Shown: in pieces, positions 1 through 9,106 of the stretch
Numbering within the stretch: the first letter of the stretch is position 1
Layout: the number at the start of each line of letters is the position of its first letter
Program-made: the position numbers and the translations under genes
Assembly: GCA_019428905.1 (NCBI GenBank)
Contig: JAHYJN010000021.1
Location: 1-40,984 of the forward strand
Direction of reading: 5' to 3'
DNA: 40,984 bases
Source of the DNA: Candidatus Brevefilum sp.
GTDB lineage: Bacteria > Chloroflexota > Anaerolineae > Anaerolineales > Anaerolineaceae
Notes under the pieces: generated by a model
What the model was told of the DNA's origin: nothing
Database searches by the model: none
The model's input: only the letters and a program-made list of their open reading frames with translations

Positions 1-280
1 CTGCAAAAATACTCTTTATCTCAATTTTAACATGTGATCTTTATACGTGGTTTTATTTCACCCAATGGGTGAAAGTACAATCCTGAAGATACTTGTTTGA
101 ATGTCTTAAAAATGTGGCAAAAAGTGGTGATTTTGGTTCAAAAAGGTTGGAAAATCGCCTAAAATAGCCAATTTTTGCCATGCGAAGCACTCTTCGAGTA
201 AATAAGGTCTGTTTTCTAAAAGTGACTATCCTTCACTGATTAGGCGACGTAGAATCCGGGTAGTACCTAATACCTCAAAT
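1..280. other. AT-rich stretch with no gene seen
   Basis: This stretch lies downstream of proA, which is transcribed leftward. I see no open frame of convincing length, no RNA gene and no clear terminator hairpin with a T-run. It may hold the end of the proBA transcript. Confidence 0.5.
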
Positions 281-1570
281 CTATTCCCGAACATGATCAT
301 CCCCCCTGATCACCCATTTGTAGGTGGTCAATTCCTCCAATCCCATCGGACCCCGCGCATGCAGCCTTTGGGTTGAAACCGCCACTTCCGCTCCCAAGCC
401 CAATTGCCCGCCATCTGTGAAGCGCGTGCTGGCATTCACATACACTGCGGCTGAATCGACTTGCTGGATAAAGCGATTGGCGTTACCCTCGTCCCGGGTC
501 AGGATACCATCAGAATGTCCCGTGCTGTGAAATTGGATATGTTCAATCGCCTGATCCAATCCTCCCACCACGCGCACCCCGAGTATCAAGGATAGCCATT
601 CTGTATCAAAGTCGTCCGGACCAGCCAGCGACACCATCTCTGGACTGTACGGCACTCCCTGGATACACTCCATAGCAGCGGGGTCAAGCCTGAATTCAAC
701 CCCTGCCTCTTGCAGATGCTCGATTATAGCCGGGATAAAGCCCTCTGCGATGGCATGGTGCACCAGGACGGTATCCAGTGAATTACATACGCTGGGGCGT
801 TGTGTTTTTGCATTGTGGATAATCTTCACAGCCATCTCCTGGTTGGCGCTCTCATCCACAAACAGGTGACAGATACCGATGCCACCGGTCATCACCGGGA
901 TGCGGCTTTTCTCACGACAGAAACGGTGCAGCCCGGCACCCCCGCGTGGGATCAACATATCGACATCATCCGCCATCTGGATCAGCGCCAACACATCAGC
1001 ACGATCGCTTGAATCCACAAATTGGACCGCACCAGGTGGGATCGCACAGGCTGTGAGCGTTTCTTGAATGATCTTAAGCAAAGCACGGTTGGAATTCAGG
1101 GTCTCCTTGCCGCCTCGCAAGATGACGGCATTACCAGACTTTAACGCCAAGCTCGACACATCCACCGTAACATTTGGGCGCGATTCATAAATAACGGCTA
1201 ACACACCGATCGGCACGCGCTGCCTGTGCACACGCAGTCCGTTCGCCAGCACTTTCTGATCAAACACAGTGCCTACCGGGTCAGGTAATTCTGCTACTTT
1301 GCGCACATCACCTGCCAGTTCGGCTAGGCTGGCTGCGGATAAGCGTAAGCGGTCGATCATCGCGGGCGGCAAACCCGCTTCTTCGGCCAAGTGGATATCG
1401 ATCGCATTGGCGGATAACACCGCTCCGGATTGATCGACTAACAAATCAGCTAATGCGATCAAAGCCTGATTCTTGCGATCTGGATCTAACACCGCCAGGT
1501 GCCGAGCGGCCTGTCGCGCCAATTTTCCCATCTCATGTAAGTTGACCATCTGCCCTCTTTTCTTAGTCAC
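281..1570 (-). CDS. proA: Gamma-glutamyl phosphate reductase (glutamate-5-semialdehyde dehydrogenase)
   Basis: ProA carries out the NADPH-dependent reduction of gamma-glutamyl phosphate to glutamate-5-semialdehyde, the second step of proline synthesis, in the cytosol. The 429-residue product has the normal family length and an aldehyde-dehydrogenase fold. Recognisable stretches are the segment around VYESRPNVTVDVSSLALKSG in the N-terminal half, the catalytic cysteine in TQRPSVCNSLDT near residue 260, and the C-terminal FTDGGQLGLGAEVAVSTQ. The listed start is a GTG that overlaps the proB stop as GTGA, which suggests translational coupling. An ATG seven codons in, at 1549, has a purine-rich AGAGGG just upstream, so it could be the true start. 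It is the second gene of a proBA operon. Confidence 0.96.
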   Translation of the reverse strand: MTKKRGQMVNLHEMGKLARQAARHLAVLDPDRKNQALIALADLLVDQSGAVLSANAIDIHLAEEAGLPPAMIDRLRLSAASLAELAGDVRKVAELPDPVGTVFDQKVLANGLRVHRQRVPIGVLAVIYESRPNVTVDVSSLALKSGNAVILRGGKETLNSNRALLKIIQETLTACAIPPGAVQFVDSSDRADVLALIQMADDVDMLIPRGGAGLHRFCREKSRIPVMTGGIGICHLFVDESANQEMAVKIIHNAKTQRPSVCNSLDTVLVHHAIAEGFIPAIIEHLQEAGVEFRLDPAAMECIQGVPYSPEMVSLAGPDDFDTEWLSLILGVRVVGGLDQAIEHIQFHSTGHSDGILTRDEGNANRFIQQVDSAAVYVNASTRFTDGGQLGLGAEVAVSTQRLHARGPMGLEELTTYKWVIRGDDHVRE

Positions 1571-2688
1571 AACAAAACCAGGTTGTCATGGTGTACAACT
1601 TCCGACCCATAAGCGTAACCCAGGATGTCCTCGATCTCTTCGGATTGTTTGCCACAAATAAGCTGAACATCAGTAAAATCATAGTTGACCAATCCCACAG
1701 CCACCGTGTGACCATGTTGGTCAGTAACGGTCACACTCTGACCGCGAGTGAAATCACCGACCGTGCCGACAATCCCCACCGGCAGCAAACTGCCGCCCTT
1801 GCGCAATGCCCTGACAGCGCCATCGTCAATCACCAAAATACCCGAGGTGTCCTTGATGCCAGCCAACAAGAAACGTTTACGGCTTTCAAGATGAGACCCT
1901 ATGGGGCTGAAGGTCGTCCCAAGGGACTCGCCAGCAATCACCCGCGTGATGACTTGATCCATCGCCCCATTGGTGATGACGACTGCCGTCCCCGATCGCC
2001 GTGCCAAGTCCGCCGCCTGTAATTTGCTGGCCATGCCGCCTGTACCCAACCCGATACCGCTGTCCTTAGCTGCTGTGATGATTTCAGGGGGGATTTCGTC
2101 CCCATCAACCTTCTGGATCAACGCAGCCTGTGGATCCAGGCGCGGATCAGCCGTGAATAAGCCATCCTGATCCGTGAGCAGCAGCAGCAGGTTCGCCTCA
2201 AGCAAATTGGCAACCAGCGCAGACAGGTTATCGTTATCGCCAAAGCGGATTTCTTCCGTGGCGGTCGTGTCGTTTTCATTGACGATCGGGATGATCCCAT
2301 AACTGAGCAAGGCTTCCAAAGTATTCCGCGCGTTCAAGTAACGCCGCCGATCCGCGAGGTCATCACGCGTTAACAGGACCTGGGCAATTTGCTGCTGATA
2401 GAGGTTGAAGAGTTGGGTGTAAATCGCCATCAGGCGGGGTTGCCCAACAGCAGCCATCATCTGCTTGGCAGGTAAAAAATGCGCCAATTCAGGGTAGGCC
2501 ATGGCCTCACGTCCAGCCGCAATCCCACCTGAGCTGACCACCACCATTTGATGTCCTGCTGAGCGCAGGCTGGCAATCTGCCGGACAAGATCCACCATAC
2601 GGGCTAGGTTTAGCTTCTCACCCGATGCGGTTAATGTCGAGGTGCCAACCTTAACAATGATTCTTTTGTTCTCGGTTGATTTTTCCAT
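1567..2688 (-). CDS. proB: Glutamate 5-kinase with C-terminal PUA domain
   Basis: ProB phosphorylates L-glutamate with ATP to gamma-glutamyl phosphate, the committed and usually proline-inhibited step of proline synthesis. The 373-residue product has an amino-acid-kinase domain at about residues 8-255: IIVKVGTSTLT at the start, VVSSGGIAAG, PIVNENDTTATEEIRFGDND for substrate and nucleotide binding, and GTGGMASKLQAA near 217. A PUA domain follows at about 280-360. AGGA sits five bases before the ATG. The gene lies about 40 nt downstream of a good promoter (2735-2764) and overlaps proA by four bases. ProA probably receives the unstable acyl phosphate directly, as is known for the family. Confidence 0.96.
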   Translation of the reverse strand: MEKSTENKRIIVKVGTSTLTASGEKLNLARMVDLVRQIASLRSAGHQMVVVSSGGIAAGREAMAYPELAHFLPAKQMMAAVGQPRLMAIYTQLFNLYQQQIAQVLLTRDDLADRRRYLNARNTLEALLSYGIIPIVNENDTTATEEIRFGDNDNLSALVANLLEANLLLLLTDQDGLFTADPRLDPQAALIQKVDGDEIPPEIITAAKDSGIGLGTGGMASKLQAADLARRSGTAVVITNGAMDQVITRVIAGESLGTTFSPIGSHLESRKRFLLAGIKDTSGILVIDDGAVRALRKGGSLLPVGIVGTVGDFTRGQSVTVTDQHGHTVAVGLVNYDFTDVQLICGKQSEEIEDILGYAYGSEVVHHDNLVLL

Positions 2689-2734
2689 TTACGTCCTGGT
2701 ATGCCTTCAATCACTTTGATTTACTGATCTACCA

Positions 2735-2764
2735 ATTATAAACGAGAGTGTTAATCATTATCAA
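2735..2764 (-). promoter_or_regulatory. Sigma70-type promoter for proBA
   Basis: On the minus strand the sequence reads TTGATA, an 18-base spacer, then a perfect TATAAT. The -35 lies at 2759-2764 and the -10 at 2735-2740. The predicted transcript starts near 2728, giving a 5' leader of about 40 nt before proB. The match is by consensus only. Confidence 0.65.
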
Positions 2765-2784
2765 AATGAACAATTGATCAAATC

Positions 2785-2812
2785 GTAGGGGCACGGCATG
2801 CCGTGCCCCTAC
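2785..2812. repeat. Perfect 28-bp palindrome of the GTAGGGGC family
   Basis: Fourteen bases (GTAGGGGCACGGCA) are followed directly by their exact reverse complement. It lies between the end of recO and the proBA promoter. Related elements with the same GTAGGGGC arm and other interiors occur at about 7534 and at 31456-31508, so this is one member of a dispersed family. Neither strand shows a T-run directly after it, so a terminator role is not shown. Confidence 0.8.
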
Positions 2813-2968
2813 ATTTTAATAATATTTATTTCAATTAACTCGCATTTTTAAACATCTTCATAATGGGGTTTTGTTAATCTACTTGGTTTTAAACACATCC
2901 AAAAACAATCCTTGATTCACCATTAACTTTTTTCCGAAACGGCAAATTTTGAGACCTAAGCAAACACT

Positions 2969-3784
2969 TCAATCATGTCGCTCATCCTCACCCGGAATTG
3001 TGCCCTTCGCACCATAACCGCGTATCTTTCGCAAAAACTCCGGCGTATTCAGCCGCCGCTCCAGTAAATAGGTGAAATACGCTTCGATCTGGGCTGCCAT
3101 CTCGTTGTGGATTTTCTCAGGGATCACAATTGCCGCCACGACTTTCCAGTCTGACCGTTGAAAATGGCGCAAATATCGCAGTACATCCTTGTCGATCGGC
3201 CATGCCTCCGCTCGCGCCCGGCCACATTTGTGGCAGGCCACACCACCCGCCAGCGGTGAGAAGAACTGGTCCTGCGCCAATATCGCCTCGCCGCAATCGA
3301 TACATTCAAACAATTGGGGACGAAAACCCAGCAAATCCAGCAGCCTGATCTCATAATAACGGATGACCGTCTCAATATTCGGATGCGTTTCCATTCGGCC
3401 GAGAGTCTGGGTCAATAAGCGGAACAAGCCCGGGTTGGGGCCTTCTTCATAAGTAAAGCGATCCAGCACTTCCACCACATATGAAGCCTGCGCCATGCGC
3501 TGTAAATTCTCGCGTAAACCCATCATCAAGTTGATCGCCTCCGCCTGGGTGATGATGTCCAGGTCACGCCCCCTGGCCAAAAACAGGTTAACATGGGTGA
3601 ACGGCTCTAAATGCCCCGCCTTATGTGAGCTGATTTTACGCACACCCTTGGCAATCGCAGAAAATTTCCCCTTCTCCAAAGAATACAGCTTTAATATCCG
3701 GTCCGCTTCGCCGTACTCAAAATGCCCCAGCACGATGGCTTGGGTTCGATAGGTACGGCTCTCACGTGTGGATATATTCAACAC
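2969..3784 (-). CDS. recO: DNA repair protein RecO
   Basis: RecO is the RecFOR-pathway mediator that binds SSB and DNA, anneals strands and helps load RecA at gaps. The 271-residue protein has the usual length. The N-terminal OB-fold is typical (YRTQAIVLGHFEYGEADRIL, then KGVRK). The central helical region ends in a Cys4 zinc finger at about residues 160-190, built from CIDCG and CHKCG. The start is a GTG at 3784 with only a weak GGAA upstream. The gene follows cdd by 65 bases and is the last gene of the glmU-CBS protein-cdd-recO cluster. A recO next to cdd and a CBS-domain protein is a common arrangement in bacteria. Identification is secure; the exact start is less so. Confidence 0.93.
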   Translation of the reverse strand: MLNISTRESRTYRTQAIVLGHFEYGEADRILKLYSLEKGKFSAIAKGVRKISSHKAGHLEPFTHVNLFLARGRDLDIITQAEAINLMMGLRENLQRMAQASYVVEVLDRFTYEEGPNPGLFRLLTQTLGRMETHPNIETVIRYYEIRLLDLLGFRPQLFECIDCGEAILAQDQFFSPLAGGVACHKCGRARAEAWPIDKDVLRYLRHFQRSDWKVVAAIVIPEKIHNEMAAQIEAYFTYLLERRLNTPEFLRKIRGYGAKGTIPGEDERHD

Positions 3785-3849
3785 ATTTTCCAGTTAAAAA
3801 CAGCGGCTGCCTATGTTTTGGCACACGCTGACCATCACATTTCCTTGCT

Positions 3850-4263
3850 TCATCCCCGGCCAGCTTCAAGATCCGCATCGCCAAAAGCGTGGGGCAGCAA
3901 ATCGCCAACCGTGGTTTCAAGCACCAGCTCCCCACCCAGATTGGCAATCAGCACGACCGTCTCCAGGCCAAATTCCGCCAGCACCTGGCGGCAGGCGCCG
4001 CACGGGGTGCCGCCGTTCTTGGTCACAACAGCGATGGCAGAAAACGTCATCTCGCCTTCAGAAACGGCTTTGAACACCGCCACCCGCTCGGCACAAATCG
4101 TCAATGGGTACACCGCATTCTCCACATTGACCCCCTTGTAAATCGTACCAGAATCCGTTCTTAGTGCAGCCCCGACGGCATATTCAGAATACGGCGCGTA
4201 AGCCTTACGCCAAGCCTCTACCGCAGTTTGGATCAGTTCTTTGCGCATTTCATTCGTCAGCAT
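3850..4263 (-). CDS. cdd: Cytidine deaminase
   Basis: Cdd hydrolytically deaminates cytidine and deoxycytidine to uridine and deoxyuridine in pyrimidine salvage. The product is short (137-140 residues), the length of the homotetrameric class. The zinc site is visible as TICAERVAVFKA (Cys ligand plus catalytic Glu) and PCGACRQVLAEFG (two Cys ligands). The three-cysteine ligand set fits the tetrameric enzymes. NVENAVYP, just before the CAE motif, is the nucleoside-binding stretch. I chose the ATG at 4263 because GGAAGG lies nine bases upstream of it. An ATG at 4272 lies directly on that motif, with no spacing. The gene overlaps the preceding CBS-domain gene by about 14 bases, which implies coupled translation. 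Confidence 0.93.
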   Translation of the reverse strand: MLTNEMRKELIQTAVEAWRKAYAPYSEYAVGAALRTDSGTIYKGVNVENAVYPLTICAERVAVFKAVSEGEMTFSAIAVVTKNGGTPCGACRQVLAEFGLETVVLIANLGGELVLETTVGDLLPHAFGDADLEAGRG

Positions 4264-5527
4264 ATTCTTCATCCTTCCCTGGGGAAATCAGTGTGTCCCG
4301 CCTGGCGCGCACCTTGGCAATCCGGCGGCCGTCGACCTGTTCAACGATCAAGGTCACCCCATCCGCGTGAACCTGCTCGCCGCCTGTGGGCACATCGCCA
4401 ATCTCGCCATAAATAAACCCACCGATCGTATCGGCATTGTCCATGGCGATTTGGGTATCCATCACCTCGTTGAAGATATCCAGGTCAACCCGCCCCTGGA
4501 AGATATATTCATCCTCACCCACCAGCGTATAGGGCAGTTCTTCGCTCTCATCATATTCGTCGCGAATCTCTCCGATGATCTCCTCAACAATGTCCTCCAG
4601 TGTGACCAATCCTGCCACACCGCCATATTCATCCACCACAATCGCCATATGCATACTGCGGGATTGCATCTCGGCCAGCACCTCATCAACCTTTTTCGAC
4701 TCAGGTACAAAATAAGCCAACCTCAGCAGCTCACGGTGATCCGCAATCAGGTCATCGTCTTGCTGTGCACTTAACAGGTCTTTGGCATATAACAGCCCAA
4801 CCACATTATCGACCGTGTCCTCATACACCGGCACCCGTGAATGACCCGCCCGGACAAAGGTCGCCCGGGCATCCCCCAGGGTGGTATGGATATCCAGCGC
4901 TAACACATCAATCCTGGGCACCATAATCTCCCTGGCCAGGGTTTCGCCAAATTGGAAAATGGAGTAGATCATTTCCCGCTCGCCCTTTTCCAAAGAGCCC
5001 TCGGGCTGCCCAACTTCCACCCAATTCTTAAGGTCTTCTTCGGTCATGGAAGCCAGCGTCACCCGGTTGGCATTGGGACCCAACAAGGCCAACATCAAGG
5101 CAGAGACCGGTGAAAACAACCCGTTGATGACCGCTGCCACCTTGCGCAGCTGAATGGCGAACTCTTCCGGCTCGCGCAGCACCCAGGCTTCAATGCCATA
5201 TTCCAGGACGCTGAGGGTCATCATCCCAATCACCAGGTAAAACAACACCAGCCACAGGCTGAGGCCAGGCAGGTTGGAGAACATCATCAGCACCAGCAGA
5301 CCCGCTATGAGAAAATGGAGCAGGGTCAACGCCAAGTGTAGACCGGTGCGCAAGCGCGGTTCCTCGATCAAACGTACCGTCGCCTCGACGGCTGACTCAC
5401 GACCTTCGCGCAGGTTTAATAAGTATGGCAGCCTGGTGTGGCTGAAACCGGCTTTAACCCACACCACCAGCACATCCAGCAGGAGACTGATACCCAACGC
5501 GATCCACATCACATAATTATTGATCAT
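4250..5527 (-). CDS. CorC/HlyC-family membrane protein with paired CBS domains
   Basis: This 425-residue member of the hemolysin C/CorC-related family has hydrophobic segments at roughly 5-25, 65-85, 90-112 and 135-150, forming the membrane module. It is followed by a GEREMIYSIFQFGE linker and two CBS repeats at about 200-330, beginning at IMVPRIDV and ending with VVDEYGGVAGLVTLEDIVEE. A C-terminal CorC/HlyC domain follows (DTIGGFIYGEIGDVPTGGE). Relatives have been linked to magnesium or other cation efflux, with CBS domains sensing adenine nucleotides. Calling it a hemolysin would be misleading. GGAG lies four bases before the ATG. The gene overlaps glmU by 11 bases and cdd by about 14. Confidence 0.85.
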   Translation of the reverse strand: MINNYVMWIALGISLLLDVLVVWVKAGFSHTRLPYLLNLREGRESAVEATVRLIEEPRLRTGLHLALTLLHFLIAGLLVLMMFSNLPGLSLWLVLFYLVIGMMTLSVLEYGIEAWVLREPEEFAIQLRKVAAVINGLFSPVSALMLALLGPNANRVTLASMTEEDLKNWVEVGQPEGSLEKGEREMIYSIFQFGETLAREIMVPRIDVLALDIHTTLGDARATFVRAGHSRVPVYEDTVDNVVGLLYAKDLLSAQQDDDLIADHRELLRLAYFVPESKKVDEVLAEMQSRSMHMAIVVDEYGGVAGLVTLEDIVEEIIGEIRDEYDESEELPYTLVGEDEYIFQGRVDLDIFNEVMDTQIAMDNADTIGGFIYGEIGDVPTGGEQVHADGVTLIVEQVDGRRIAKVRARRDTLISPGKDEEYADE

Positions 5528-6872
5528 TTTTCTCCAACTTCCGTACTTCTTTTGCCGGCACGCCGATCACCAGCGTATCTTCCGGGACATCATGTGTAAC
5601 GACCGAACCAGCGCCAGTCACACTTCGGTCACCGATTTTAAGCGGGGCGACCAGCATCGTATCGCTGCCAATAAAGACCTCATCGCCTATCTCGGTCAGG
5701 TTCTTGCGTTCACCGTCATAATTACAGGTGATCGTACCCGCACCGATATTGACGTCCCTGCCGATTTTGGCATTCCCAATATATGAGAAATGGCCCATCT
5801 TGGTGCCAGGCCCCAGGTACGAATCCTTGACCTCGCCAAAATTACCCAGGTGCACGCCTTCATCCAGGATGGCGCCCTTGCGCAAGTGGCAGTAGGGACC
5901 CATGGTGACATGATCCGCCACCTGGGCCTGTTCAAGCACAGATGCCAGGAGCTGAACGTGGTCCCCAACCTGTGTGTCGATCAAGATCGTATCCGGCCCG
6001 ATTTCGCAGTCCTCACCGATCACCGTCTGACCGCGCAAGGTAGTGTTGGGCAAAATCAGGCTATCAACCCCAATGCGGACATCCGCTTCGATGTAGGTCG
6101 TGGCGGGGTCAAGAATCGTCACCCCGGCCAGCATCCAGCTTTCATTGATCCGCTTGCGCATCACCTTCTCGGCTTCCGCCAGGTGCACGCGGGTGTTTAA
6201 CCCAATCGCTTCATCCGGGTCATCCAGCACCAGGGACTCAAGCGCAAAACCGGCTGTGACGGCCAGCCCCACCAGGTCCGTCAGGTAATATTCTCCCTTT
6301 GGCGACACTGGGATCTCACCCAACGCTGACCACAGCCAATCGCCGGAAAAGCAATACGCGCCCACGTTATATTCACGGATCGCGAGCTGCTCCGGGGTGG
6401 CATCCGCCTGTTCAACAATGGCAGTCACATGCCCGCTCTCAGCGCGCACCACCCGGCCAAAGCCACGTGCCTCATCGCCGATGAAACTGGTCATTGTCAC
6501 CGGCCCCCCCGATTGTTTATGCAATTGGACCAGCTTTTCCAGGGTTTCGCCCCGCAGCAGCGGCATATCGCCATAAGTCACCAGGATCAAGTCGGCCTTA
6601 CCCAACAACAACGGCTTGGCCATCAACACCGCGTGCCCGGTGCCCAACTGCTGCGCCTGGAGGGCGTAATCCGCACCATCGCCGACCGCAGCTTTGACCG
6701 CCTCCGCGCCATGCCCCACCACCAGCACCGGGGGCACGTCGACCAAATTCGCCACGGCTTCTTGCGCGTAGCGAATCATGGGTTTACCAGCCACGGGGTG
6801 CAGCACCTTGGGAAGTTTTGAGCGCATGCGGGTGCCCTCACCCGCAGCCAGTATGATCGAAGCTAAGGTCAT
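5517..6872 (-). CDS. glmU: Bifunctional GlmU (GlcNAc-1-P uridyltransferase / GlcN-1-P acetyltransferase)
   Basis: GlmU makes UDP-GlcNAc by acetylating glucosamine-1-phosphate and then transferring UMP, supplying peptidoglycan precursors. The N-terminal pyrophosphorylase domain begins ILAAGEGTRMRSKLPKVLHP and contains YGDMPLL. The C-terminal half is a left-handed beta-helix of hexapeptide repeats, with HLGNFGEVKDS, the acetyltransferase segment GHFSYIGNAKIG and ITCNYDG. The length of 451 residues is normal. The frame is open a further 15 codons upstream, but only the ATG at 6872 has a well-placed AAAGGA (nine bases upstream) and gives the canonical N-terminus. It is the first gene of the glmU-CBS protein-cdd-recO cluster. 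Confidence 0.96.
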   Translation of the reverse strand: MTLASIILAAGEGTRMRSKLPKVLHPVAGKPMIRYAQEAVANLVDVPPVLVVGHGAEAVKAAVGDGADYALQAQQLGTGHAVLMAKPLLLGKADLILVTYGDMPLLRGETLEKLVQLHKQSGGPVTMTSFIGDEARGFGRVVRAESGHVTAIVEQADATPEQLAIREYNVGAYCFSGDWLWSALGEIPVSPKGEYYLTDLVGLAVTAGFALESLVLDDPDEAIGLNTRVHLAEAEKVMRKRINESWMLAGVTILDPATTYIEADVRIGVDSLILPNTTLRGQTVIGEDCEIGPDTILIDTQVGDHVQLLASVLEQAQVADHVTMGPYCHLRKGAILDEGVHLGNFGEVKDSYLGPGTKMGHFSYIGNAKIGRDVNIGAGTITCNYDGERKNLTEIGDEVFIGSDTMLVAPLKIGDRSVTGAGSVVTHDVPEDTLVIGVPAKEVRKLEKNDQ

Positions 6873-6946
6873 ATTAACGTGTCCTTTAATCATCAGTGTA
6901 CCACGCCAGGCAGCCAACAGCAGCCAGCCTGGTTAAAGACAAACCC

Positions 6947-6966
6947 ACGAGGAGGGCAATCCTCGT
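6947..6966 (-). terminator. Possible weak terminator hairpin after tRNA-Gln
   Basis: On the minus strand a 7-bp stem (ACGAGGA/TCCTCGT, 6-base loop) lies 70 bases downstream of the tRNA and before glmU. Only a broken T-rich tract follows it, so termination is uncertain. Confidence 0.3.
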
Positions 6967-7036
6967 TTGGATCTGCCAGGCTCGTGAGATGTCTATCGGG
7001 GTCGGTTTCTTGGTTCGTCAAAGTTTAGGTTCAAGA

Positions 7037-7110
7037 TGGCCGGGGCACCAGGATTCGAACCTGGATCAACGGATTCAAAGTCCGCTGTGCTGCCGTTGCA
7101 CCATGCCCCA
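7037..7110 (-). tRNA. tRNA-Gln (anticodon TTG), CCA encoded
   Basis: The minus strand folds as a complete cloverleaf. The acceptor arm is TGGGGCA with TGCCCCG, with a weak U1-G72 pair. The D-stem is GTGC/GCAC. The anticodon stem is GCGGA/TCCGT around loop CTTTGAA, with anticodon TTG at 7076-7078. The T-arm is CCAGG-TTCGAAT-CCTGG. The discriminator base is G73 and the CCA is in the DNA. The weak 1-72 pair and G73 are identity features expected of bacterial tRNA-Gln. No intron is present. The body is 71 nt before CCA. Confidence 0.96.
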
Positions 7111-7684
7111 GAATAGTAGCCATGATTCTAACACATTTTTTGTGGATGTCCAAGATGCGGGTGGATTTCATTAGGGCAATCGCAAAGTCAAATATTTTTG
7201 CAGAATCAACAATCTTCACACTGTAAACACCCCTTCCCGCCCTCCGGGCACCCTTCCCCTCGGTGAGGGGAAGGGCCGGGGATGGGGTCCGTTAACTCAC
7301 GAACAACGATATTACAGACATTTCTACCACTTTGCGATTGCCCTGAGGGTTTCAATCAGGAGGCGAAACCAGACATCCACGCAATTACAATAGCGAAAAA
7401 TTTATTGGCTACCCAATCCGTAGAGACGTTGCATGCAACGTCTTTACGAGCGAACTGGAAATTATCCATTGCCCACCCCGCAGCAACGCCCCGGCGGGGC
7501 GTCTCTACGGATGCAAAACCACAATATTAAAATGTAGGGGCGAGGCATGCCTCGCCCTTGATCCCGATCGCGCAGGGTTTTCTGACCCCATAAATAGCCT
7601 TTTGTCATTGCGAGCCGCCGCAGGCGGCGTGGTAATCTCAGTGTTTTACGCAGGCGTTCTCATCATCGCAAACACAATTCTTTT

Positions 7685-7923
7685 GTCCCCCGGGATTTCC
7701 GCGACAAAGTGGATATCAAAATACTGCCTCCTGCTTATGAAATTTATCAAAAAATTATCTACTTAAAATCCCGGGGGTCTTTGTTTCAAATATTTACCTC
7801 CCGAAATAATGTCTGGAAATGGGCAAGAGCGCCCAAACACAAATCCCGGGGGTCTTTGTCTACGAATAGCTGATTGTTTTCTTTGCATCTAAAATACTGC
7901 ATTCTCCTCAGACCCCCGGGATT
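7685..7923. repeat. CCCGGGGGTC hairpin array A
   Basis: Four copies of a 14-base arm lie at 7685 (GTCCCCCGGGATTT), 7766 and 7841 (AAATCCCGGGGGTC) and 7911 (GACCCCCGGGATT). The order is inverted, direct, direct, inverted, with spacing of 81, 75 and 70 bases. The first pair and the last pair can each form a long hairpin. The spacer sequences recur in arrays B to F. Confidence 0.85.
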
Positions 7924-7963
7924 GTAAACAATGAGTGTGCTGCGTTTGCGCAATTCCCACTTC

Positions 7964-7992
7964 GTAGAGACGCCCCGGTGGGGCGTCTCTAC
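7964..7992. repeat. GTAGAGACGCCCC hairpin (module 1)
   Basis: A perfect 13-bp stem with a GGT loop. Copies lie in the same place relative to the arrays at 9923-9951 and 19475-19503. It is followed eight bases later by the CATTGCGA sequence interrupted by IS110 copy 1. Confidence 0.85.
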
Positions 7993-8010
7993 CTTTTGTC
8001 ATTGCGATTA

Positions 8011-9081
8011 CTATGACCCTGTCAAGGGTACTGATGAGGTTTTTAACGATTGTTTCAATCGTTGTGGATGAATCGAACGATAACCAGCGATATAAGGAGT
8101 CTTTGTTCGCGCGATCGCACAAACCATCCTCAATAATTTATTGGCAATGTTATTGATCACTAATTTTTTCTCTTTCCCTTCGGCAACCTTTCGGATGAAA
8201 TAGTGGGTGTAAATTGGACAGTGTTGCCGAACTGACATGGCTGCTAAATGGATCAAACGCCGCATTGCTGATGGACCGTAATGCCTTGAGGTGGCTTTCT
8301 TGTATCGAGAAGTGCCACTGCTATCCTCGTAGGGACAGATGCCAATATAAGCCGCCAGTGCCTTGGGATTATATGGCTCTGGCGCTGAATGCATTGTCAC
8401 TACCAAAAACGTTGCCAAAGTCTTTCCAATTCCTGGAACAGTTTCTAGTAATTTCTGTAGTTCCTTTGCTGCTGGATCTTCGTCAATCAGGCGTTGTATT
8501 TCCGCTTCAATCTCTTTGATGTGTTTTTCAAGTTCTTTGATCGCCTTTTGATGCACGCCTTCTGCTAGTGGTGTCCGCACAACTTTGCGCTTGATGGCTC
8601 TATTTGCGTTCTTATGCCCTGTTTTTTGTACCACAAGCTGTTCCCGCAGCGTCAAAAGGGTCTTTATTTGCTCTATTGCTACGTCTTTGGGTTGCCAATC
8701 CCTGAGTTGATCAAAGAATCGGTATGCATATTCTGCAATCTGTCGGCTATCGACGGGATCGCTTTTGTGGCCTTCTGGGTCAAAGGCCCGTTTGACTTTC
8801 AAAGGAGCTTCAATAACCAGTTGATACCCATTGCTCACTAAAAAGTATGCCAGGGCTTCTCCATAAACCCCGGTGGCTTCCATGCACACAATGCTGTTGG
8901 TGGGTATTGCTTGATTTGTTTCCAGCCAATATCGATATTGACTGAAAGTATCGTAATCATTTTCAAACGTGGTCGGTTTAGCTACAATCTCCCAGCCTGA
9001 CTGCTCTTTAAATTGTCCTATTGATGCAGTAAAAGTTTCCGATGCTATATCAATACCTACAAAGTATTTCGGTCTGTTCAT
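8011..9081 (-). CDS. IS110-family transposase (DEDD recombinase), copy 1
   Basis: This is the RNA-guided serine/DEDD recombinase of an IS110 element. The 356-residue product has the N-terminal RuvC-like DEDD domain, with D11 in VGIDIAS, E68 in CMEATGVYG, and D108 and D111 in KSDPVDSRQIAEYA. A coiled-coil linker at about 175-210 follows. The C-terminal Transposase_20 domain has VPGIGKTLA, an HhH-like segment, and the probable catalytic serine at 254/255 in PYEDSSGTSRYKKA. The ATG at 9081 has AGGAGG five bases upstream; the frame is open for 43 more codons, but those lie in the guide-RNA region. It looks intact. Compared with copy 2 it differs at three residues, all near the C-terminus. Confidence 0.93.
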   Translation of the reverse strand: MNRPKYFVGIDIASETFTASIGQFKEQSGWEIVAKPTTFENDYDTFSQYRYWLETNQAIPTNSIVCMEATGVYGEALAYFLVSNGYQLVIEAPLKVKRAFDPEGHKSDPVDSRQIAEYAYRFFDQLRDWQPKDVAIEQIKTLLTLREQLVVQKTGHKNANRAIKRKVVRTPLAEGVHQKAIKELEKHIKEIEAEIQRLIDEDPAAKELQKLLETVPGIGKTLATFLVVTMHSAPEPYNPKALAAYIGICPYEDSSGTSRYKKATSRHYGPSAMRRLIHLAAMSVRQHCPIYTHYFIRKVAEGKEKKLVINNIANKLLRMVCAIARTKTPYIAGYRSIHPQRLKQSLKTSSVPLTGS

Positions 9082-9106
9082 TTCAGCCTCCTGGTGTAAA
9101 TGGTGT

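Larger units (their letters stand above)
7111..8005. repeat. Repeat island with no gene, left of IS110 copy 1
   Basis: I find no credible coding frame here. It contains an 11-bp-stem hairpin (CCCTTCCCCTC, loop GGT) at 7251-7275; a near-perfect palindrome GTAGAGACGTTGCA/TGCAACGTCTTTAC at 7420-7447; a GTAGGGGCGAGGCATGCC element at about 7534; and a CATTGCGAG-type element at about 7604-7645. Array A (7685-7923) and a GTAGAGACGCCCC hairpin (7964-7992) are listed separately. Confidence 0.75.

Noticed and set aside
2785..2812. Terminator for recO
   Set aside because: It is perfectly palindromic but lies about 160 bases past recO and has no T-run on the minus strand, and the same family occurs away from gene ends.
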